Source of the DNA: Pseudomonas entomophila L48
GTDB lineage: Bacteria; Pseudomonadota; Gammaproteobacteria; Pseudomonadales; Pseudomonadaceae
Reading direction: 5' to 3'
Assembly (NCBI RefSeq): GCF_000026105.1
Contig: NC_008027.1
Span: forward strand, 4,670,501-4,734,500
DNA: 64,000 nt
Numbering within the stretch: the first letter of the stretch is position 1; every line of letters begins with the position of its first letter. The notes beneath the pieces were generated by a model that was not told where the DNA came from, ran no database searches, and saw only the letters and a list, made by a program, of their open reading frames with translations. The position numbers were made by a program, and so were the translations under genes. This document shows positions 32,480 to 43,555 of this stretch, one piece after another.

Positions 32480-33835
32480 ATGAAACCGATCGCCCTTGTC
32501 AATGCGCTCGAACACAACTCGCGCCAGGCCGAACAGACCAGGCGTGAAGCCGAGCAGACGCTGTATGCCCAGCTCGACCAGGAAGCCCGGCTGGAAGACC
32601 AGATCACCTCAAAGCTGGGACAGATCGCCACCCTGCAGCTGAACATCGACCCCGAGCTGGACCTGCAGACCCGGCAGTTGTTCGAGCAGCGCGAGCACGC
32701 CCGAGCGAACCTGGTCCAGGCGCTCGAACGAGTCGAGCAACTGATAGCCACCCGACTGGACAAACGTCAGCAGGTGCGCAGTGATCTCGGCCAGCTCGAT
32801 GCCCAGGCACAGCGCATGCTCGACGAAGACCCTGCTTTCGCTCGATTGCAGGAACGACTGAATGCAAACCGGCAAGCTGAACAGCAGTCCGATGCTAGCT
32901 ACGCGGAAATCCGCAACGAGTGCGCCAACAAGCTGGAAGGCTACAAGAGCAACCCGCTCTACCGTTTTCTCAAGGCCTGTGGCTATGGCACCGAGCAATA
33001 CCGACCTTACCTCTTCCAGCGAACGTTGGACGACTACCTGGCGCGCAAGGTCGACTTTCACGCCAACTACGCCAACGAACAGACCTTGTTGGCCATGTAC
33101 ACGCGCAACGAGACCCAGCGCCAGACCCTCGCCCAGACGCGGCAGCAATTGCAGGCGCAACACCAGCAGCATCTGGAGAAAGCCCGTGAAGCAGCTGGCA
33201 TGCAGGCCTTGCTGGCCGAAGAACAAGAGCTGGAAGTGTTGTTGAGCGAGGCCAAGGCCAACGCCAGCTCACTGCATGCTCAACTGGCCGACTTCAATCA
33301 GCAGCGCGATCCCCACCTGTTGCAGATTCGCCAGAGCATCACCGACAGGCTCAGGGCACGCCCCTTGGCCGAGCTGATCATCGAGGCGGCCAGGACACCG
33401 AACCCGGATGACGACCTCCTGGTCAGTGACCTGCAGTTGCTGCACGCACGGCTGCGGGAGATTCAGCAGCATCTGAACGGCTTGCGCGATGAGAGCGACA
33501 AACAGCGCCAACGCTATGACCGGGCCAAGACCTTGGAGTACGCGCTGCGCGATGCCCATTACCGCGATCCAAGCCATGAATACCGGCTGCAGCAGCCCAT
33601 CGAACAAATACTCGACGACTACATGCGCGGCCAGCTGGAACAGTCCGAAGTGCAACGCTTGCTCGATGAAGGTCGGCAGTTTGTGTCGTCACAGCACTGG
33701 GATGACAGCAGGAGCCCCAGCCGGGGCAACGACTCGACCAGCTCCCATGGCACCTCTGGCAGTTTCGGTGGAGGCGGTTTCAGCACCTCCAGCAGTTCCG
33801 GCGGTGGTGGTTTTCGCACCACCGACAGTTTCTGA
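32480..33835 (+). CDS. Coiled-coil protein with Gly/Ser-rich tail, second cassette gene
   Basis: A 451-residue protein of unknown function, Gln/Glu/Arg/Leu-rich and predicted by eye to be coiled coil over most of its length (about 10-160 and 215-370). A short non-coil segment near 150-190 contains NPLYRFLKACGYGTEQYRPY. The last 35 residues are low-complexity Gly/Ser/Phe (SFGGGGFSTSS, SGGGGFRTTDSF), like the sticky tails of some surface or scaffold proteins. No signal peptide or membrane segment is seen. It begins four bases after the DUF6384 gene, so the two are co-translated. Confidence 0.7.
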   Translation: MKPIALVNALEHNSRQAEQTRREAEQTLYAQLDQEARLEDQITSKLGQIATLQLNIDPELDLQTRQLFEQREHARANLVQALERVEQLIATRLDKRQQVRSDLGQLDAQAQRMLDEDPAFARLQERLNANRQAEQQSDASYAEIRNECANKLEGYKSNPLYRFLKACGYGTEQYRPYLFQRTLDDYLARKVDFHANYANEQTLLAMYTRNETQRQTLAQTRQQLQAQHQQHLEKAREAAGMQALLAEEQELEVLLSEAKANASSLHAQLADFNQQRDPHLLQIRQSITDRLRARPLAELIIEAARTPNPDDDLLVSDLQLLHARLREIQQHLNGLRDESDKQRQRYDRAKTLEYALRDAHYRDPSHEYRLQQPIEQILDDYMRGQLEQSEVQRLLDEGRQFVSSQHWDDSRSPSRGNDSTSSHGTSGSFGGGGFSTSSSSGGGGFRTTDSF

Positions 33836-33879
33836 ATCGCGCAACTCAATTGCAGATATCCACTCAGGCAAGGATCACC

Positions 33880-35022
33880 ATGAGCCAATACCTCGAACGC
33901 GCCCTAGACGGCCTGCGCAAACTCGGCATCGCCTTCGGTCAAGCGCCACAGCCAGCACCCGTACTGACCCTGCTGGACAAGGTCGCGCATTACGACAACC
34001 AGCGTGTCACCGGCATCGCCGCGGTACTGCAGCAGGCGTCGTTGTTCAACCAGACCGTACGCGAGCAGATCGCCGGGATGGATATCTCTGACCGCTACAT
34101 GGATATCACCGACAGCTTCACGTCGATTCGTGAAGACGCGGCTGCCATGGCCACATGGATGGACGATGGCCGCCTGGACACCCTCGAACGCCTCAAGCTG
34201 GCCTGGATGCGCATGCTGCGAGGCTCGATTCCGAGCCGTTTCGAGGACATCCGCAAGCACTACCTCGACGTGTGCGCGGCCGCCAGCGACCAGATCACCC
34301 GCGAAAACCTGATCCTGGAAGCGTACATGGACTTCCGCCTGGCCATGAAGACTGCCGAGGTCGACGCCCAGCAAGTTCTGGCTATCGCAGGGCAGTCCCT
34401 GCAGGAGTGCACCGAAGCCCTGGACACCGCCAACGCTAACGTGGCTGCGGCCGCAAGCGAAGCGCCCGCCCGCGTCGCAGCACTGGAGCTGGCGCGTGAC
34501 GAAGCGGTACGAGCGCTGCAGAACGAAGACAAAAGCTACCAGATCGTCAAGGATATCGCTGACGACCTACGGGTCGGCTACAACACCGCCGAGATGGTGT
34601 TCGCCCGCATCAGCCAAGTGCATGTGGTCAAGGAGCGTCAGTACCAGCGCATGGTGTCGTTCTTCGCCACCAACGAAGTCGTGCTCACCAGCCTTGCGGT
34701 TTCGTTCACCGCCAACCAAGGCATGGCGGAGGCCACCCATACCCTCAACGCCACCACTGCCGGTATCAACAAGGGCCTGGAAGCCCTGGGCGAGCTGGGC
34801 AACCAGCAACTGGGGGCGGCGATGAAAGCCAGCTATGGCGCGACTCTGCGTGTCGAATCGGTGCGCGCCCTGGCCCAAGCCACCCTGGACTTCCAGAATG
34901 ACATGAAAGGCCTGACCGAAACCTACCGGGCCGAATCGACCAAGGCTGCGCTGGAAATCTCCAACGCCGTGGAGGACGCCAAGCGCGCCTTCTCCAGCTT
35001 GCTGACCAAAGCCTCGCAGTGA
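33880..35022 (+). CDS. Helical TelA-like protein, third cassette gene
   Basis: A 380-residue, almost entirely helical soluble protein. Homologues are, as I recall, labelled cell surface protein in Pseudomonas without experimental basis; no signal peptide or LPXTG-like anchor is present. The order of helices and the tail (NEVVLTSLAVSFTANQGMAE, then TYRAESTKAALEISNAVEDA) remind me of the TelA/KlaA toxic-anion-resistance family, but this is a weak visual match. The ATG at 33880 follows an AAGGATCACC ribosome binding site; an in-frame ATG at 33850 lies upstream without one. It is 44 bases after the second gene and ends the cassette. Confidence 0.65.
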   Translation: MSQYLERALDGLRKLGIAFGQAPQPAPVLTLLDKVAHYDNQRVTGIAAVLQQASLFNQTVREQIAGMDISDRYMDITDSFTSIREDAAAMATWMDDGRLDTLERLKLAWMRMLRGSIPSRFEDIRKHYLDVCAAASDQITRENLILEAYMDFRLAMKTAEVDAQQVLAIAGQSLQECTEALDTANANVAAAASEAPARVAALELARDEAVRALQNEDKSYQIVKDIADDLRVGYNTAEMVFARISQVHVVKERQYQRMVSFFATNEVVLTSLAVSFTANQGMAEATHTLNATTAGINKGLEALGELGNQQLGAAMKASYGATLRVESVRALAQATLDFQNDMKGLTETYRAESTKAALEISNAVEDAKRAFSSLLTKASQ

Positions 35023-35063
35023 TCGGCACCCGGGAAGCCCCCAAACACCAAAAACCTTCAGGC

Positions 35064-35092
35064 AAAAAAAAGGGGCGCCGACCAAGCGCCCC
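35064..35092 (-). terminator. Intrinsic terminator of the eda unit
   Basis: On the minus strand GGGGCGC, a TTGGTCG loop and GCGCCCC are followed by eight T. It lies 30 bases after the eda stop and also separates it from the converging cassette. Confidence 0.92.
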
Positions 35093-35121
35093 ACAAGCCG
35101 TGTAGCACACAACGAAATCTG

Positions 35122-35796
35122 TCAGTCCAGCAGCGCCATCGCCTCGGCGCTGCACGCCTCGATCCGCGCCCAGTCGCCGTTCTTGATCCAGCTGCTGTCG
35201 AGCATCCAGGTGCCGCCCACGCACATCACGTTGGGCAGGGCCATGTAGTTGCGCACGTTGGCCGGGTTCACCCCGCCGGTGGGGCAGAAACGAATGTCGC
35301 CGAACGGGCCGGCGAACGCCTTGATCGCCGCCACGCCACCGCTGATCTCGGCCGGGAACAGCTTGAAGCGGCGGTAGCCGAGGGCGTAGCCCATCATGAT
35401 TTCGGACGGCGTGCTGATGCCGGGCAGCAGCGGAATGTCGCTTTCCACACCGGCCTCGAGGATGTCCTGGGTGATGCCCGGGGTGACGACAAACTGCGCG
35501 CCCGCCGCCTCGACGGCAGCGAACATGCCGCGATCGAGCACGGTGCCGGCGCCAACGCACAGCTCCGGGCGCTGCTCGCGCAGCACCTGGATGGCCTTCA
35601 GGCCATGCTGCGAGCGCAGGGTCACTTCCAGGGTGCGGATGCCGCCGGCGGCCAGGGCGTCGGCCAGGGGCAGGATGTCTTCCTCACGGGCGATGGTGAT
35701 CACCGGCAGGATGCGCGCCTGGTCGCAGATCGCGTCGATCCGCGCGGCTTTGTCGGCCATCGAGAGCAAAGGCTGTGGGCGTTCAAGGGTGGTCAT
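35122..35796 (-). CDS. eda: 2-keto-3-deoxy-6-phosphogluconate aldolase
   Basis: Eda (224 residues) splits KDPG into pyruvate and glyceraldehyde-3-phosphate, the last Entner-Doudoroff step. The Schiff-base Lys lies in RRFKLFPAEISGG, with VGAGTVLDRGMF and FCPTGGVNPANV as phosphate and pyruvate binding loops. The ATG at 35796 (MTTLERPQP) follows an AAGGAT ribosome binding site; the frame extended to 35823 overlaps the end of pgl. It is the last gene of zwf-pgl-eda. Confidence 0.96.
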   Translation of the reverse strand: MTTLERPQPLLSMADKAARIDAICDQARILPVITIAREEDILPLADALAAGGIRTLEVTLRSQHGLKAIQVLREQRPELCVGAGTVLDRGMFAAVEAAGAQFVVTPGITQDILEAGVESDIPLLPGISTPSEIMMGYALGYRRFKLFPAEISGGVAAIKAFAGPFGDIRFCPTGGVNPANVRNYMALPNVMCVGGTWMLDSSWIKNGDWARIEACSAEAMALLD

Positions 35797-35813
35797 GACA
35801 GTAGATCCTTGGC

Positions 35814-36527
35814 TCATGGGCACCAGTAGATGTCCAGGGGGTCGTGAAGAAAGGCGCGAATCGGCATTTCGGTAGGGTCTTCGGCCGCCAGGGCGGCACG
35901 CAGGGTGGCAAGCTTGCCCGCGCCTTGCACGGACAGGGCGGTGAAGCCGGCGCTGGCCAGCAGGGCACGGGTCATGCTCAGGCGCTGGTGCGGCACGCTG
36001 GGTGCCAGCATGGCCAAGCAGCGACGCTCACCGACCTTGGCCAGGCCCTGGCGCAAGTTGGGGCTGGCCGGGAACAGCGAAGCCGTGTGGCCATCGTCAC
36101 CCATGCCCAGCACCAGCACATCGATCGACGGCAGGTCGGCGAGCACCTGGTCGGCCTGCTCAGCGGCGGCCTCCAAGGTCGCGGCGCTCTGGTACAAGCC
36201 GATAAAACGCGCCTTGGCCGCCGCGCCCTTGAACAGGTGGCGGGCCAGCAAGCCGGCATTGCTGTCGTCGTGCGCCACCGGCACCCAGCGTTCGTCCGCC
36301 AGGCTCACGGTGACCTTCGACCAGTCCAGCGCTTCTGCGGCCAGCTTCTCGAGAAACGGCACCGGGCTGCGACCACCGGAAAGCACCACGCAGGCCTGGC
36401 CCTTGCTGGCGATGGCCTGGCGCAGGCGCTCGACCACATCGCGGGCCAAGGTCGCCGCCAGGGTTTTCGCATCAGCCAGCTGATGCGCCTTCACCGTTGC
36501 CGGCAGTTGCAGTTCAGATATCGCCAT
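35814..36527 (-). CDS. pgl: 6-phosphogluconolactonase
   Basis: Pgl (237 residues, DevB type) hydrolyses 6-phosphogluconolactone to 6-phosphogluconate. Family motifs are [17 protein letters not shown] near residue 45, SLADERWVP near 75, and [17 protein letters not shown] near 140. Its ATG at 36527 lies inside the last codons of zwf (14-base overlap), which points to coupled translation; the frame open to 36542 is longer only by five residues. Confidence 0.94.
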   Translation of the reverse strand: MAISELQLPATVKAHQLADAKTLAATLARDVVERLRQAIASKGQACVVLSGGRSPVPFLEKLAAEALDWSKVTVSLADERWVPVAHDDSNAGLLARHLFKGAAAKARFIGLYQSAATLEAAAEQADQVLADLPSIDVLVLGMGDDGHTASLFPASPNLRQGLAKVGERRCLAMLAPSVPHQRLSMTRALLASAGFTALSVQGAGKLATLRAALAAEDPTEMPIRAFLHDPLDIYWCP

Positions 36528-37983
36528 ACCAGGCCCTCCCATCGCGTGTGATCAATGCAATCGAGCTCATCGGCCCCCAGGAACCCGCCGCGTAGGGCTT
36601 GGGCGCATCGCCGCTGGCTTTCCAGCCGGCGATCAGCTGGTCGCACCATTTCCAGGCGTATTCGATCTCGTCCTTGCGCACGAACAGGTTCTGGTTGCCG
36701 CGCATCACTTCCAGCAACAAGCGCTCGTAGGCGTCCGGAATCCGCGCACTGCGCCAGGTGTCGGAGAAATTCAGTTGCAGCGGGCCGCTGCGCAGTTGCA
36801 TGCCCTTGTCCAGGCCCTGCTCCTTGGTCATCACCCGTAGCGAAATACCTTCGTCCGGCTGCAGGCGGATGATCAGCTTGTTGCCGATCTGCAGGCGTTG
36901 CTCCGGGGCGAAGATGTAGTGCGGCGTCTCCTTGAAATGGATGACGATCTGCGACAGCTTCTGCGGCATGCGCTTGCCGGTGCGCAGGTAGAACGGCACG
37001 CCCGACCAGCGCCAGTTGCGGATGTCGGCGCGCAGGGCGACGAAGGTTTCGGTGTCGCTCTGGGCGTTGGCGTTGTCTTCCTCCAGATAACCCGGCACCG
37101 GCTTGCCGTCGCTGTAGCCAGCGATGTACTGGCCGCGTACCACGCGGGTGCTAAGCCCTTCGCCGGTGATCGGCGCCAGCGCCTTGAGCACCTTGACCTT
37201 CTCGTCGCGGATGCTGTCGGCCGACAGGTCGCTGGGCGGGTCCATGGCGATCAGGCAGAGCAGTTGCAGCAGGTGGTTCTGGATCATGTCGCGCAGCTGG
37301 CCGGCCTTGTCGAAGTAGCCCCAGCGGCCCTCGATGCCGACCTTCTCGGCGACGGTGATCTCTACATGGGAGATGGAATTCTGGTTCCACTGGGTTTCGA
37401 ACAGGCTGTTGGCGAAGCGCAGGGCGATCAGGTTCTGGACCGTCTCTTTACCGAGGTAGTGGTCGATGCGGTAGACACGGTTTTCCGGGAAGAAGCGCGC
37501 CACCGCGTCGTTGACCCGGCGTGACGACTCCAGGTCGTGGCCGATGGGCTTTTCCAGCACCACCCGGGTGCGCGCGGCAAGGCCGGCCTTGTCGAGGTTT
37601 TCGCAAATGGCGCCGTAGACGGCCGCGGCGGTGGCGAAATAGGCGATCAGCGGCAGCGCGGCCGGCGCCTGCTCGGCCAAGGCCTGGTAGCCCTCGGGCT
37701 GGACGAAATCCACATGCAGGTAACTCAGGCGCCCGAGAAAACGCTCGAGCGCAGCCGCGTCGATTTCCGCCGCGGGCACGTGGCGGCGCAAATGCGCCTC
37801 GATGGTGCCCAGGTGCTCCAGCGCGGTGCCCGGCTCGCGGGCCAGGGCCAGCAGGCGGGTGTCCGGGTGCAGGAGGTCGGCGCAGTCGAGCTGGTAGAGC
37901 GCGGGAAACAGCTTGCGCAATGCCAGGTCGCCGAGGGCGCCAAAGAGGGCAAAGGTGCAAGGTTCGACACTGATCGCAGCCAT
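36514..37983 (-). CDS. zwf: Glucose-6-phosphate 1-dehydrogenase
   Basis: Zwf (489 residues) oxidises G6P to 6-phosphogluconolactone with NAD(P)+. The N-terminal Rossmann part begins [19 protein letters not shown], and the substrate/catalytic signature RIDHYLGKE is near residue 180. It heads the zwf-pgl-eda operon and is divergent from hexR across a HexR-type palindrome, so it should be repressed by HexR and released by KDPG. The start at 37983 gives the usual [10 protein letters not shown] terminus. Confidence 0.97.
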   Translation of the reverse strand: MAAISVEPCTFALFGALGDLALRKLFPALYQLDCADLLHPDTRLLALAREPGTALEHLGTIEAHLRRHVPAAEIDAAALERFLGRLSYLHVDFVQPEGYQALAEQAPAALPLIAYFATAAAVYGAICENLDKAGLAARTRVVLEKPIGHDLESSRRVNDAVARFFPENRVYRIDHYLGKETVQNLIALRFANSLFETQWNQNSISHVEITVAEKVGIEGRWGYFDKAGQLRDMIQNHLLQLLCLIAMDPPSDLSADSIRDEKVKVLKALAPITGEGLSTRVVRGQYIAGYSDGKPVPGYLEEDNANAQSDTETFVALRADIRNWRWSGVPFYLRTGKRMPQKLSQIVIHFKETPHYIFAPEQRLQIGNKLIIRLQPDEGISLRVMTKEQGLDKGMQLRSGPLQLNFSDTWRSARIPDAYERLLLEVMRGNQNLFVRKDEIEYAWKWCDQLIAGWKASGDAPKPYAAGSWGPMSSIALITRDGRAWYGDI

Positions 37984-38044
37984 GATGTTGGTTCTTTTAT
38001 AAAGTTGAGCTAGGAATACCGCTTTCAACCCTGCTTTTCAAGGG

Positions 38045-38071
38045 TTAATGTAGTAAAAACCACAACATTAA
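38045..38071. promoter_or_regulatory. HexR operator between zwf and hexR
   Basis: TTAATGTAGT and ACAACATTAA form an inverted repeat (9 of 10 pairs) with a 7-base spacer, lying 62 bases from zwf and 115 from hexR. It is close to the HexR consensus TGTARTNNNNNYTACA / TTGT-N7/8-ACAA known from gamma-proteobacteria. Confidence 0.7.
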
Positions 38072-38185
38072 ACACATCCATTACAGACAAGTGGTGTGAC
38101 AACCCCACCGCCAGTAGGATACACAACACTGCAAAAAGCCTGCTGTCGCGCCAGCCGGCTGTCTCTGAGCCCCAAAGGACACACC

Positions 38186-39058
38186 ATGGACCGCGTGCGA
38201 AACCTCCTGGAACAGATCCAGGGCCGCCTGGACGAGCTGAACAAGGCCGAACGCAAAGTCGCCGAAGTCATCCTGCTCAACCCGCAACAAGCCACCCGCT
38301 TCAGCATCGCCGCCTTGGCCCAGGCGGCCAAGGTCAGCGAACCTACCGTCAACCGCTTCTGCCGCTCGTTCGGCGTCAGCGGCTACCCGGAGCTCAAGCT
38401 GCAACTGGCCCAGAGCCTGGCCAGCGGCGCCGCCTACGTCAGCCGGGCGGTGGAGGCCGACGACGATCCGGCCGCCTACACCCAGAAGATCTTCGGCAGC
38501 GCCATCGCCTCGCTGGACAGCGCCTGCCAGGCGCTCGACCCACAGCAGGTCAGCCGCGCCGTGGACATGATGATCCAGGCCCGGCAGATCCACTTCTTTG
38601 GGCTGGGGGCTTCCGCCCCGGTGGCCCTGGATGCGCAACACAAGTTCTTCCGCTTCAACCTCGCCGTCTCGGCTCACGCCGACGTGCTGATGCAACGCAT
38701 GCTGGCCTCGGTGGCGCACACCGGCGACCTGTTCGTGATCATCTCCTACACCGGGCGCACCCGCGAACTGGTCGAGGTGGCGCGCCTGGCCCGGGAGAAC
38801 GGTGCCTCGGTGCTCGGCCTGACCGCCGCCGGCTCGCCACTGGCCCAGGCCTGCAGCCTGAGCCTGCACATCCCGCTGCCGGAGGACACCGACATCTACA
38901 TGCCGATGACCTCGCGGATCATCCAGCTCACCGTGCTCGATGTACTCGCCACCGGCATGACCCTGCGCCGTGGCGTGGACTTCCAGCCACACCTGCGCAA
39001 GATCAAGGAAAGCCTCAACGCCAGCCGTTACCCGATCGAGGACGACGACCTCAGCTGA
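38186..39058 (+). CDS. hexR: RpiR-family repressor of central sugar catabolism
   Basis: HexR (290 residues) has an N-terminal RpiR helix-turn-helix (about 1-77, [17 protein letters not shown]) and a C-terminal SIS domain (about 125-260, [18 protein letters not shown] and [17 protein letters not shown]) that binds KDPG. It represses zwf, edd/glk and gap in P. putida (established), and palindromes for it occur at both promoter regions here. The ATG at 38186 follows AAAGGA. Its end overlaps the convergent yeaD end by 8 bases. Confidence 0.95.
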   Translation: MDRVRNLLEQIQGRLDELNKAERKVAEVILLNPQQATRFSIAALAQAAKVSEPTVNRFCRSFGVSGYPELKLQLAQSLASGAAYVSRAVEADDDPAAYTQKIFGSAIASLDSACQALDPQQVSRAVDMMIQARQIHFFGLGASAPVALDAQHKFFRFNLAVSAHADVLMQRMLASVAHTGDLFVIISYTGRTRELVEVARLARENGASVLGLTAAGSPLAQACSLSLHIPLPEDTDIYMPMTSRIIQLTVLDVLATGMTLRRGVDFQPHLRKIKESLNASRYPIEDDDLS

Positions 39059-39905
39059 GCCGGTGCGCCTGCAACCGCAGGTGCGCGCGCTCGCCCGGCG
39101 CCAGGCTCAGGCCTTCGCCACTGCCACTGGTGGCCTCGACGCAGACGAAGCCCTGGCATTCGCGCCCGGTCACCCCCATCAGCGGGCGGTTGCCCGGGTG
39201 CCAGACCACGGTGTCGTCGCTGTCGCCGGTGTCGATGCACAGCTCGCGCTGCCAGGCCGGGTCCTGCAACTGCACCTTGGGCGTGCCCGGGTAGACCTTC
39301 TGGCAACCGCCCTTGAGCTTCAGCGCGCCGTCTTCGCGACAGGCCTGGCGATTGAGGCGGTCGTAGCCCTCGATATCCTCGAGCCCGGACAGCGCTATCT
39401 TCGACACGTCGCTGATACGCCAGTAAGCCAGCAATGCATGGCTCAGCTGGCAGGGTTCGCTGTCCTGGTGCACGGTACTCAGGCTCAGTTCCATGCTCGC
39501 GCCCAGACGGGCATGCAGGTCGACCTGCCAGTCGCACAGGTCCAGGCGCCACTTCAGGGCGACCCCCTCCTCGTCCTCGCGGCTGTCCACCAGCTTCCAG
39601 TCCAGCAATCGCGCCCAACCGTGGGCCGGCCACAGGTCTTCGCTGGGGTGGCGGCCATACCAAGGCCAGCACACCGGCACGCCGCCACGGATGGCGCCGA
39701 CCTGCGGCCACTGCTCGGCGCACCACAGCCAGGGCTTTTCGCCGGCCGGCTGAAAGTGCAGCAACTGCGCGCCCTGGCGGCTGAACACCGCCTGGCAGCG
39801 TGGGTGGTCGATGATCAGTACATCGCGCTGCTGGTAACGCTCCCACTCGAAGGTCGGCCTGGGCCGTTGCGACGTGAAGAAGCGATGTAGCGGATGTTCA
39901 GGCAT
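39051..39905 (-). CDS. yeaD: YeaD-type D-hexose-6-phosphate mutarotase
   Basis: A 284-residue aldose-1-epimerase-fold protein of the hexose-6-phosphate mutarotase (YeaD/YMR099c) group. The [23 protein letters not shown] segment (shown in part: [10 protein letters not shown]) near residue 75 and [20 protein letters not shown] near 235 are family signatures; it should interconvert alpha and beta G6P ahead of Zwf. It is the last gene of a minus-strand series from the epimerase gene through oprB, separated from oprB by a hairpin. AACAACAA lies just upstream of its start. Confidence 0.9.
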   Translation of the reverse strand: MPEHPLHRFFTSQRPRPTFEWERYQQRDVLIIDHPRCQAVFSRQGAQLLHFQPAGEKPWLWCAEQWPQVGAIRGGVPVCWPWYGRHPSEDLWPAHGWARLLDWKLVDSREDEEGVALKWRLDLCDWQVDLHARLGASMELSLSTVHQDSEPCQLSHALLAYWRISDVSKIALSGLEDIEGYDRLNRQACREDGALKLKGGCQKVYPGTPKVQLQDPAWQRELCIDTGDSDDTVVWHPGNRPLMGVTGRECQGFVCVEATSGSGEGLSLAPGERAHLRLQAHRLS

Positions 39906-39919
39906 GGTTCCAAGCTCTT

Positions 39920-39927
39920 TTGTTGTT
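39920..39927 (-). promoter_or_regulatory. Candidate Crc/Hfq motif before yeaD
   Basis: AACAACAA on the minus strand, 15 bases upstream of the yeaD ATG, fits AANAANAA. Confidence 0.45.
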
Positions 39928-39952
39928 CGAGATAGCGCTGTCTCAGCCTGTA

Positions 39953-39985
39953 CCCGCTAACCACTGCAGACCAGTGGCTAGCGGG
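39953..39985 (-). terminator. Hairpin between oprB and yeaD
   Basis: CCCGCTAACCACT and AGTGGCTAGCGGG pair with a single mismatch around a 7-base loop. No T run follows on the minus strand, so it may attenuate rather than end transcription after oprB, or protect the upstream mRNA. Confidence 0.55.
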
Positions 39986-40024
39986 AGGCCGAAAATGGAT
40001 GGCGTAAATTTACAACAATTTTTC

Positions 40025-41368
40025 TCAGAATGACGACTGAATCTTCAACCCCGCGACCAGCGCGTTGTCCACCTCGTCGACACCGCCCGGGCTCTTGATG
40101 TACTGCAGGTTGGGCCGCACGGTCAGCCAGTTGGTGACGTGGAAGCCGTAGTAGAGCTCGGCGTTGTACTCGGTGCGCTGCAGCGGCACGAAACCTGGGT
40201 TGTCGTAGTCGTTGATGCCGGACTGGGCGTTGAGCAGCTCGGCGCGTTTCTTCACGTCGTCGTTGACATGGATGCGGGCGACACCGAAGCCGATATCATC
40301 CTTGGGCCGGGCGTCGAAGGCGCCCTTGTAGACCAGACCGACCTGTTGGTAGTTGTCGACCACGTTGGTGGCCTTGTCATGCACGGTGAAGTTGGCGAAC
40401 AGGCTCAAGCCACGGTTGATGTCGCCGGCATGGGCGGTCACCTGCTGCTGCGCCACCACCCACCAGCCATGCTTGCTGGAGTGCGACTTGAACGCCGCGC
40501 CCGTCAGCGCCTGCGGGTTGCCGTTGATGTCGTCGTACACATCGTCGGCCTTGGCGGTGCTGTAGTAGTAGCCCAGGCGGTACTCGCCCGGCAGGCCGTT
40601 GACCTTCGGCGACCAGACCGCCTCCACCGGCAGGATCGCGCCCTTGGTGCCACTGCCGCTGAGCTTGAAGCCGTTGCCGATTTCCAGGTTCGAAGGGTTC
40701 TGCTCGTAGGCACCGACCTGGACGAAGAATTCCGGGGTGATGTTGTACTTCACCCGCAGCGCCCACTGGCTGACCGGCCAGTTGTACCAGATGCCGCCTA
40801 CCCAGTTGCCCACCTGCGAGCCGCAGAAGGCCAGGTTCTGGAAGTCGCAGGGGAAGCTGTTGAAGTCCTCGCCTTCACCGAAGCGGCCGAATTTCACGTC
40901 CAGCGCGCCGTCGAAGTACTTCTGCTTGATCCACATCTGGGTCAGGCGCCAGGTCTGGCCACGGCCCCAGACTTCCTGCACCGAGCTGAACTGCCCGGCG
41001 CGCGGGTCGCTGATGCGGTCGTTGGACAGGTTGCGACCGCTACGCTCGGTGATCGCCAGCTTGAACTCGGTATCTTTCCAGCCGAGGATCTTCTCCAGGT
41101 CCAGATGCGCGCCCAGGGCGAACTGGTCGCTGTAGCGCGCGGTCTTGTCGTCGTTGTAGCCACCGTGCAGATTGCCGGCCACCTCGCCGACATAATCGAG
41201 GGTGAAGTCGTAGCCCTTCTCCAACAGCTCGGTGCGGGTGCCGCCCCAGTCGCCGGTCATCCATTTCGATTCCGACGAGAAAGCCTCGGCGGCCTGGGCC
41301 CCGCTGCTGCCGACCACGGCCAGCAGCGCCAACGAACCCAGGGTCCTGATGCGATTGCGATGTTCCAT
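40025..41368 (-). CDS. oprB: Carbohydrate-selective porin OprB
   Basis: OprB (447 residues) is the outer-membrane glucose porin. The signal peptide is about 26 residues, ending GSSGAQA, and the mature part begins near the KWMTGDWGGTRTELLEKGYD region typical of the family. The rest is aromatic-rich alternating beta strands ending in Phe (GLKIQSSF), as needed for BAM insertion. A Cys pair (DFQNLAFCGS region) is present. The ATG at 41368 is chosen because MEHRNRIRTLG begins the signal peptide; an upstream ATG at 41410 adds a charged extension. It follows gtsD across a REP pair. Confidence 0.95.
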   Translation of the reverse strand: MEHRNRIRTLGSLALLAVVGSSGAQAAEAFSSESKWMTGDWGGTRTELLEKGYDFTLDYVGEVAGNLHGGYNDDKTARYSDQFALGAHLDLEKILGWKDTEFKLAITERSGRNLSNDRISDPRAGQFSSVQEVWGRGQTWRLTQMWIKQKYFDGALDVKFGRFGEGEDFNSFPCDFQNLAFCGSQVGNWVGGIWYNWPVSQWALRVKYNITPEFFVQVGAYEQNPSNLEIGNGFKLSGSGTKGAILPVEAVWSPKVNGLPGEYRLGYYYSTAKADDVYDDINGNPQALTGAAFKSHSSKHGWWVVAQQQVTAHAGDINRGLSLFANFTVHDKATNVVDNYQQVGLVYKGAFDARPKDDIGFGVARIHVNDDVKKRAELLNAQSGINDYDNPGFVPLQRTEYNAELYYGFHVTNWLTVRPNLQYIKSPGGVDEVDNALVAGLKIQSSF

Positions 41369-41387
41369 CCCTTTGCGTCCTCTTTTC

Positions 41388-41395
41388 TTGTTATT
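41388..41395 (-). promoter_or_regulatory. Candidate Crc/Hfq motif before oprB
   Basis: AATAACAA on the minus strand, 20 bases upstream of the oprB ATG and next to its GAGGA ribosome binding site, fits AANAANAA. Confidence 0.45.
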
Positions 41396-41426
41396 AACAG
41401 AACGAATCAACGGCTTGATCTTTCCT

Positions 41427-41539
41427 GTGGGAGCGGCCTTGTGTCGCGAATGGGCTGCAGAGCAGCCCCAGCGATTGTGCGGGTTGCTCAGATCCTGGGG
41501 CCGCTACGCAGCCCATTCGCGACACAAGGCCGCTCCCAC
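41427..41539. repeat. REP inverted pair (GGCCTTGTGTCGCGAA subtype)
   Basis: GTGGGAGCGGCCTTGTGTCG and its perfect inverted copy lie at the two ends, extended by GCGAATGGGCTG and CAGCCCATTCGC, with an internal spacer of about 45 bases. It separates gtsD and oprB. Confidence 0.88.
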
Positions 41540-41557
41540 AGGGTATGACCGCCGTAC

Positions 41558-42706
<1,149 letters not shown>

Positions 42707-42709
42707 GAC

Positions 42710-43555
42710 TTACCCCTTGACCGCGCCGGCGGTCAGCCCGCGCACGAAATACTTGCCCGCCACCACGTAGACCAGCAGCGTCGGCAGCCCGGCGATCATC
42801 GCCGCGGCCATGTCGACGTTGTATTCCTTGGCCCCGGTGCTGGTGTTGACCAGGTTGTTCAGGGCCACGGTGATCGGTTGCGAGTCGCCACTGGAGAACA
42901 CCACGCCGAACAGGAAGTCGTTCCAGATCTGGGTGAACTGCCAGATCAGACAGACCATGATGATCGGCGTCGACATCGGCAGGATGATCCGCCCGAAGAT
43001 GGTGAAGAACCCGGCGCCGTCCAGGCGCGCAGCCTTGACCAGCGCCTCGGGGATGCTCACGTAGTAGTTGCGGAAGAACAGCGTGGTGAAGGCAAGGCCA
43101 TACACCACGTGCACCAGCACCAGGCCACCGGTGGTGCTGGCCAGGCCCAGTTTGCCGAGGGTGAACGAGGCCGGCAGCAGCACGGTCTGGAACGGCAGGA
43201 AGCAGCCGAACAGCAATAGCCCGAAGAACAGCTGCGAACCACGGAAACGCCACATCGACAGCACGTAGCCGTTGAGCGCGCCGATGGCGGTGGAGATCAG
43301 CACGGCCGGCACGGTGATCAGGATCGAGTTGACGAAGTAGCCGCTGACCGTGGCCCAGGCCTTGGCCCAGCCGATGCCGGTGAACACCGTCGGCCAGCTC
43401 AGCAGGTTGCCGGTGCTGATGTCTTCCGGGGTCTTGAAGCTGGTCAGCAGCATCACCACCAGCGGCACCAGGTACAGCAGCACGGCCAGCAGCAGCACGC
43501 CATGGATGGCGATGCGGCTGAAGCCCAGCGCAGGTTTGTCGGTATGGCTAGTCAT
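42710..43555 (-). CDS. gtsC: Glucose ABC transporter permease GtsC
   Basis: A 281-residue MalG-type inner-membrane permease with about six hydrophobic helices and the EAA loop (YYVSIPEALVKAARLDGAGF near residue 170) that contacts the ATPase. Its start overlaps the end of gtsB by 8 bases. Confidence 0.94.
   Translation of the reverse strand: MTSHTDKPALGFSRIAIHGVLLLAVLLYLVPLVVMLLTSFKTPEDISTGNLLSWPTVFTGIGWAKAWATVSGYFVNSILITVPAVLISTAIGALNGYVLSMWRFRGSQLFFGLLLFGCFLPFQTVLLPASFTLGKLGLASTTGGLVLVHVVYGLAFTTLFFRNYYVSIPEALVKAARLDGAGFFTIFGRIILPMSTPIIMVCLIWQFTQIWNDFLFGVVFSSGDSQPITVALNNLVNTSTGAKEYNVDMAAAMIAGLPTLLVYVVAGKYFVRGLTAGAVKG

Noticed and set aside
32609..33226. Minus-strand frame opposite the coiled-coil gene
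   Set aside because: The plus-strand frame is continuous, has a coupled start and the operon spacing; the minus frame has no ribosome binding site.
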